DNA of 64,000 nucleotides from Streptomyces sp. R33. GTDB taxonomy: Bacteria > Actinomycetota > Actinomycetes > Streptomycetales > Streptomycetaceae. Every line of letters starts with the position of its first letter. The stretch's first letter is position 1. The notes beneath the pieces were generated by a model, which saw nothing but the letters and a program-made list of their open reading frames with translations, ran no database searches and had not been told where the DNA came from. Below, piece by piece: positions 61,001 to 64,000 of this stretch. The translations under genes and the position numbers were made by a program. Location of the stretch: contig NZ_CP165728.1 of NCBI RefSeq assembly GCF_041200175.1, positions 62,001 to 126,000 on the forward strand, written 5' to 3'.

Positions 61001-62844
61001 AACAGGTGCTCGAGGACCCGAAGAAGCCGGTCGGTGCCATGGAGGTGCTGTCGGCACAGGAGCGGGACTGGCTGGTCAAGGGGATCAATGACACGGCACA
61101 TCCGGTGGCGGCGGACACTCTGCCGGGCGCGTTCGAGGCTCAGGTGGAGCGCACCCCTGACCGTGTGGCGCTGATCGGCGAGCACGAGACGCTGACCTAC
61201 GGCGAGTTCAACCGGCGCGCGAACCGGCTGGCGCACTGGCTGGTCGAGCAGGGTGCCGGCGCAGAGCGGCTGGTCGCCGTGAAGATCCCCCGCTCGGTGG
61301 ACCTGATGGTGGCGATCTACGCGGTGGTGAAGGCCGGTGCGGCCTACCTGCCGATCGACACCGAGCTGCCCGAGGACCGGGTGCGGCGCGTGCTGGACAG
61401 TGCGAAGCCGCTGCTGGTGCTCGACGCGGACCTTCCGGACGTCTCCGCGTACCCGGAGACGAACCCGGAGCGCGCACTGTCGCCGGACAACGCGGCGTAC
61501 GTCATCTTCACCTCCGGCTCCACCGGCCGTCCCAAGGGCGTGCAGGTGGCGCACCGGGCGATCCTGAACCGGCTCAAGTGGGGTCTGGCGCACTTCGACG
61601 TCGGCATTGAGGACCGGGTGCTGCTCAGCACGACGGCCAGCTTCGACGTCTCGGTGCCGGAGATCTTCGCACCGCTCCAGGTCGGCGCCGCGGTCGTGAT
61701 CGCGCGTCCCGACGGGCGCCGGGACCCGGCCTACCTCGCCGACCTGATCCAGCGGGAGCGGGTCACCGGAGCGGACTTCGTGCCCTCCCTGCTGGAGGCG
61801 TTCGTCAACGAGCCCGCGGCCAAGGAGTGCACCAGCCTGCGCTGGATCGAGGTCGCCGGCGAGGCGTTCCCGCCCGCGCTGGCCAACCGGGTCGTCGACG
61901 TGCTGCCCGGCTGCGGCGTGCACAACCTCTACGGGCCCACCGAGGCGTCCGTCGAGGTCACGGCGTACCAGCACGTGCCGGGTGCCGACCGGGTGCCGAT
62001 CGGCGCCCCCGTCTGGAACACCCAGGTGTACGTGCTGGACGAGGCGCTGCGCCCGGTCGCGCCGGGCGTCACCGGCGAGCTGTACCTGGCCGGCACCGGG
62101 CTCGCCCGCGGCTACCTGGGACAGACGGAGCTGACCGCGAACCGGTTCGTCGCCTGCCCCTTCGGCGAGCCCGGAACCCGGATGTACCGCACCGGCGACG
62201 TCGTGCGGTGGAACCAGGACGGCCAGGTCGAGTACATCGGCCGGTCCGACTTCCAGGTCAAGCTCCGCGGCTTCCGCATCGAGCTCGGCGAGATCGAGAC
62301 GGCGCTGGCCAAGCACCCGGACGTCGACGGCGCGGTGGCCCTGGTCCGCGAGGACCGCCCCGGCGACCAGCGGCTCGTCGCGTACGTGGTGACGGGCAAG
62401 GGCGAGGCCCAGCCGGACCTCACGGCCCTGACGGACCTGGCCCGGGAGAACCTGCCGGAGTACATGGTCCCCTCGGCGATCGTGCCGCTCGCGGCCTTCC
62501 CCACCACGCCGAGCGGGAAGCTCGACCGCAAGGCGCTCCCCGCACCGGACCACACGGAAGCCGCGGTGACCGGACGGGGGCCCCGCAACCACAACGAGGA
62601 AGTCCTCTGCCGGCTGTTCGCCGAACTGCTGGGTCTCGAGGAGATCGGCATCGACGCCGACTTCTTCGACCACGGCGGGCACTCGCTGCTCGCCACCCGG
62701 CTGACCGGACGCATCCGCAACGAGCTCAAGGTCGACGTGAAGGTCACCACCGTCTTCCGCAGCCCGACCGTCGCCCAGCTGGCGGCCCGGCTCGAGAAGA
62801 CGGGCACGTCGAACCGCCCCCAGCTTCGCCCGATGAACGTGTAG
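55081..62844 (+). CDS. NRPS, two modules: C-A-PCP-E-C-A-PCP
   Basis: 2587 aa. C1 HHIALDG at 130-136; A1 with YTSGSTGKPKG near 616 and FDVSVFELL; PCP1 GGDSLRS with Ser about 1016; E domain with HHLVVDG about 1204, EGHGRE, TVGWFTSMYP and GFNYLGR; C2 HHTLFDG at 1699-1705; A2 with FTSGSTGRPKG near 2144; PCP2 GGHSLLA with Ser about 2535. No thioesterase, so the chain passes to the next protein. It starts with a C domain, so it accepts an upstream acyl or aminoacyl chain. The first residue is epimerised. By-eye specificity residues of A1 read roughly D-V-F-S-V-A-S-F-Y, which from memory resembles piperazate-type codes; A2 is unassigned. Confidence 0.95.
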   Translation: MIPLSFAQRRLWFVDRFEGPSPTYNGAFALRLTGELNVGALETALRDVIDRHEVLRTVIVEGDDGIPHQEVLASGHKPFELPLVEVAEEERAAAVGAAAVETFDLATDVPIRATLVRTGALDHTLVLVVHHIALDGESLGPLLRDLTTAYSARKEGDAPVWEPLPVQYADYTLWQQDMLGDESDPDSLAARQLEYWREALADMAQPLALPTDRPRPKMTSPRGDLVKFPIEPDLLRAVEKVAAEQDTTVSMVMQSALAVLLHHLGCGDDVPLGAPIAGRTDEELRDLVGFFVNTWVLRVDLSGNPTFLELLQRVRDRALAAYDNQDMPFERLVELLNPDRSTAYHPFFQVMLAWQEPLGDLEFAGLGVESETLETGTAKFDLFFNMIPDGAGGAGVRLEYATDLFERATVELLGDRFVRVLGRLVADSERAIGGIDVLDAAERDLLLVEFNDNDDATAASELTVPELFESQAARTPDAPAILCDGRTLTYRELDERANAVAWELVRRGAGPDDLVVLALPRTEDLVVGLLGILKSGAGYVPMDPQYLAGRAETVLSEARPRFVVTDTATGRELPQNDMSSINLDLRAEWDAPRGALDNTGRISPLGPDNLAYVMYTSGSTGKPKGAAITHRSVVNGVQELVRVIDAPAGWKMLAGTSVNFDVSVFELLTTLSTGGTAEVVPNALALAERDGWDGHVISGVPSVLGELVGHLHKATDVRTVVLAGDVLPARLVRQVREALPDVQIVNSYGQSESFYATTFSLAASEEWAESDVAPIGTPLGNMRAYVLGPGLAPVPQGVIGELYVVGTCLGRGYHDRPGLTAERYVANPFAAGERMYRTGDLARWNARGQLECVGRGDGQVKVRGFRIETAEVEAAITQHPGISEAVVIGREVGSAGRRLVAYVVHTGEGAVGDDGAGGIGDVDVQAGASAAELRKFVAARLPDYMVPSAFVAVSQLPLGATGKLDRSALPEPEFLGEAYREPRTEAEKIITAAYADVLGVDRVGIDDDFFAVGGDSLRSIQVVARARARGLELTTREIFECRTAERLAEVASDRKDRVPVLAELDGGGVGELALQPVAQHVFEHGGGINRFAMSIVLELPTGIDESGLAATLDAVLDRHDLLRAQLVRGGEPSLVVRPQGAVRAADLIRRVPVAGGWDDPAALEAAKAEVDAAAGRLDPEAGTMADFVWFTADSGAGRLLVVLHHLVVDGVSWRILMSDFAEAWQQVKSGKAPELPEVGTSARRWAAALESEALSPEREEELDYWRDMLESPNLPLGERAFDPAVDVMSTLETVRVQLPAEVTEAVLTKLPAAFKGTGTDVLLAALALAVNRWRGDDRSTLVRLEGHGREEEVVPGADLSRTVGWFTSMYPARVDVQGVDLADVLAGGSAAGKAIKLVKEQLRGVPDKGLGYGLLRWLNPETAPQLEDYAAPQIGFNYLGRISDADVPEHLRAEGWVPADWSAQLIPMPDPDLPALSALEVNSVVTDTADGARLQAVFMFPTGVLSRERTAELAELWVEVLHGMAAHAARPQIGGLTPSDAPLVSVKQHEIDEWEERYGRLVQVWPQGPGQSGIQFQAALADGTFDVYHMQFLLHLTGHVDPARMRAAGQALLERYPNLRSAFVSGADGDPVQVVAEHVAIPWQHIDLTGLDEAAQEAAVDKALADDRADQLDPTRPPLIRLALLTCGPQKAKLIITAHHTLFDGWSSPLVIKDLVRLYGGTEDLAPVRSYGDYLGWLSRQDRDASAARWKDELAEFDQPTLLAADLPEKGEASRLGRVEVPLSIDKGRELARRAAELGVTLNTLLQGAWAVLLSKLTGQDDVVFGAAVNGRPADLVGSDEMVGLFINTLPTRVRCRPGQTVGEVIADLQDRQISLLDHHYYGLADIQRGVGLPALFDTIVVFENYPIDREGIVEANDSAGFTIDAIRPFAGSHYPLTLNSSDPYLRLSLDYQTNLFERDAAEEIAARLVRVLEQVLEDPKKPVGAMEVLSAQERDWLVKGINDTAHPVAADTLPGAFEAQVERTPDRVALIGEHETLTYGEFNRRANRLAHWLVEQGAGAERLVAVKIPRSVDLMVAIYAVVKAGAAYLPIDTELPEDRVRRVLDSAKPLLVLDADLPDVSAYPETNPERALSPDNAAYVIFTSGSTGRPKGVQVAHRAILNRLKWGLAHFDVGIEDRVLLSTTASFDVSVPEIFAPLQVGAAVVIARPDGRRDPAYLADLIQRERVTGADFVPSLLEAFVNEPAAKECTSLRWIEVAGEAFPPALANRVVDVLPGCGVHNLYGPTEASVEVTAYQHVPGADRVPIGAPVWNTQVYVLDEALRPVAPGVTGELYLAGTGLARGYLGQTELTANRFVACPFGEPGTRMYRTGDVVRWNQDGQVEYIGRSDFQVKLRGFRIELGEIETALAKHPDVDGAVALVREDRPGDQRLVAYVVTGKGEAQPDLTALTDLARENLPEYMVPSAIVPLAAFPTTPSGKLDRKALPAPDHTEAAVTGRGPRNHNEEVLCRLFAELLGLEEIGIDADFFDHGGHSLLATRLTGRIRNELKVDVKVTTVFRSPTVAQLAARLEKTGTSNRPQLRPMNV

Positions 62845-62854
62845 GAGTACGTCG

Positions 62855-64000
62855 ATGATCCCGTTGTCCTTCGCACAGCGTCGGCTGTGGTTCCTCCACC
62901 GTCTGGAAGGCCCGTCCGCGACCTACAACATCCCGTTCGTGCTGCGCCTGGACGGGCCGCTGGACACGGCGGCCCTGGCCGCGGCGGTGACGGACGTCGT
63001 CACCCGGCACGAGAGTCTGCGCACCCTGATCGCCGAGAACGCCGACGGCACCCCGGAGCAGCGGATCGTGCCCGCGCAGGAGGCCCCCCTCCAGTTCCGG
63101 GTGGTCGACGTGGCCGCGGACGCGGCGGAGGCGGCGGCCGCCGAGGCCGCGTGCGAAGGCTTCGACCTCGACACGGAACTCCCCCTGCGGACGACCGTGC
63201 TGCGGATCTCCCCGCAGGAGCACGTGGTGGTGTTCGTGATCCACCACATCGCCGCGGACGGGGCGTCGATGGCGCCCTTCATGCGGGACCTGCTGGCGGC
63301 CTACGACGCCCGCCTGCAGGGCGGTGCGCCGCAGTGGGCTCCTCTTCCGATCCAGTACAAGGACTACACGCTGTGGCAGCGCGAGGTCCTCGGCGACGAG
63401 GAGGACCCGGACAGCGTCGCCGCGGCGCAGCTGGACTACTGGCGCACCGAACTGGCCGGGGTCCCGCAGCCGGTCCAGCTCCCGCTGGACCGGCCGCGGC
63501 CGACGGCGGCCGACCACCGCGGCGGCCACGTCGACTTCGAGCTGGAACCGGAGCTCCTCGCCGGAGTCGCGAAGCTCGCAGGGGCGCACGGCGCCACCGC
63601 GCCCATGGTCGCCCAGACCGTGCTCGCGGTGCTCCTGCACCACCTCGGCGCCGGCAACGACCTGACCATCGGCAGCCCGATCGAGGGGCGCGCCGACGAA
63701 CAGCTCGACGACCTGATCGGCTTCTTCGCCAACACCTGGGTGCTGCGCGTCGACCTGTCGCAGAACCCCTCGTTCGGCGACCTGCTGGACCAGGTCCGCG
63801 ACCGGGCCCTCGCCGCGTACGACAACCAGGACGTGCCGTTCGAGCGCCTGGTGGAGCTGCTGAGCCCGGACCGCACCACCGCCTACCAGCCGCTGTTCCA
63901 GGTCATGCTGGCCTGGCAGTTCGAGTGGTCGCAGATCGAGATACCGGGTCTGCGCATCACGCCCGTTCCGGCGGGCACCGGCACCGCCAAGTTCGAGCTG
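62855..64000 (+). CDS. Next NRPS, N-terminal condensation domain, continues past the window
   Basis: 382 residues visible, open to the window end. Starts 10 bp after the previous stop with GTAGGAG upstream. A condensation domain with HHIAADG at 130-136, IGFFANTWVLRVDLS and DNQDVPFERLVE. The first residues (MIPLSFAQRRLWF) repeat those of the previous NRPS, so these C domains are close paralogs and show no docking extension. Confidence 0.94.
   Translation, partial: MIPLSFAQRRLWFLHRLEGPSATYNIPFVLRLDGPLDTAALAAAVTDVVTRHESLRTLIAENADGTPEQRIVPAQEAPLQFRVVDVAADAAEAAAAEAACEGFDLDTELPLRTTVLRISPQEHVVVFVIHHIAADGASMAPFMRDLLAAYDARLQGGAPQWAPLPIQYKDYTLWQREVLGDEEDPDSVAAAQLDYWRTELAGVPQPVQLPLDRPRPTAADHRGGHVDFELEPELLAGVAKLAGAHGATAPMVAQTVLAVLLHHLGAGNDLTIGSPIEGRADEQLDDLIGFFANTWVLRVDLSQNPSFGDLLDQVRDRALAAYDNQDVPFERLVELLSPDRTTAYQPLFQVMLAWQFEWSQIEIPGLRITPVPAGTGTAKFEL

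Overview
The window is high-GC DNA with the codon bias, GTG/TTG starts, ATGA overlaps and regulator families (SARP, butyrolactone-receptor-type TetR, LmbU-like) of a Streptomyces-type actinomycete. Nearly all of it looks like one large secondary-metabolite locus. The left half is a type II (aromatic) polyketide set. The right half is a nonribosomal peptide set with a dedicated ornithine-to-piperazate supply line. The first gene (a P450) and the last gene (an NRPS) run off the window.

Layout. 0-4.3 kb: partial P450, two butyrolactone-receptor-type TetR regulators and a SARP, with ARE-like operators. 4.3-9.0 kb: tandem-ACP protein, a ketosynthase-like protein whose catalytic Cys is Glu, a phosphopantetheinyl transferase and a metallo-beta-lactamase-fold hydrolase. 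9.1-11.2 kb: two more SARPs. 11.4-23.2 kb: thioesterase, minimal PKS (KS-alpha, CLF, ACP), two flavin monooxygenases, a SnoaL-like protein, an acyl-CoA ligase, a ketoreductase and two aromatase/cyclases. 23.3-31.9 kb: a free condensation domain with a truncated thioesterase, a micro-ORF, an acyltransferase-like protein whose catalytic Ser is Ala, a 164-bp MITE-like element, an acyl-CoA dehydrogenase, a second PPTase, and acyl-CoA carboxylase beta and epsilon subunits. 31.9-37.1 kb: an apparently unrelated block (two TetRs, alpha/beta hydrolase, two reductase-fold enzymes, HTH peptide, VOC-cupin). 37.2-49.9 kb: second SnoaL-like gene, an orphan transporter-ATPase C-terminal domain, argB, MbtH, ornithine N-hydroxylase, piperazate-synthase-like protein, LmbU-like regulator, a secreted serine-hydrolase-like protein lacking all catalytic motifs, argC-argJ-microORF-argD, a SARP and a thioesterase. 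50-64 kb: second MbtH and second LmbU-like protein, free A domain, free PCP, FAD oxygenase, a seven-domain NRPS (C-A-PCP-E-C-A-PCP) and the start of the next NRPS.

How it works together (inference). Heptamers repeated every 11 bp, the classical SARP-box geometry, occur in about eleven intergenic regions from 8.0 to 50.2 kb. They cover genes of both halves, so PKS and NRPS are probably one SARP-controlled regulon. The arg genes would make ornithine, which would be N-hydroxylated and cyclised to piperazic acid for the NRPS. A type II polyketide acyl chain would be made in the left half, and the free condensation domain is a candidate for joining the two. A separate 16-bp palindrome occurs in three divergent promoter regions of the piperazate part. 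Three proteins keep the fold of an enzyme but lack its catalytic residues. I do not recognise a described pathway with this exact combination, but I could not search.
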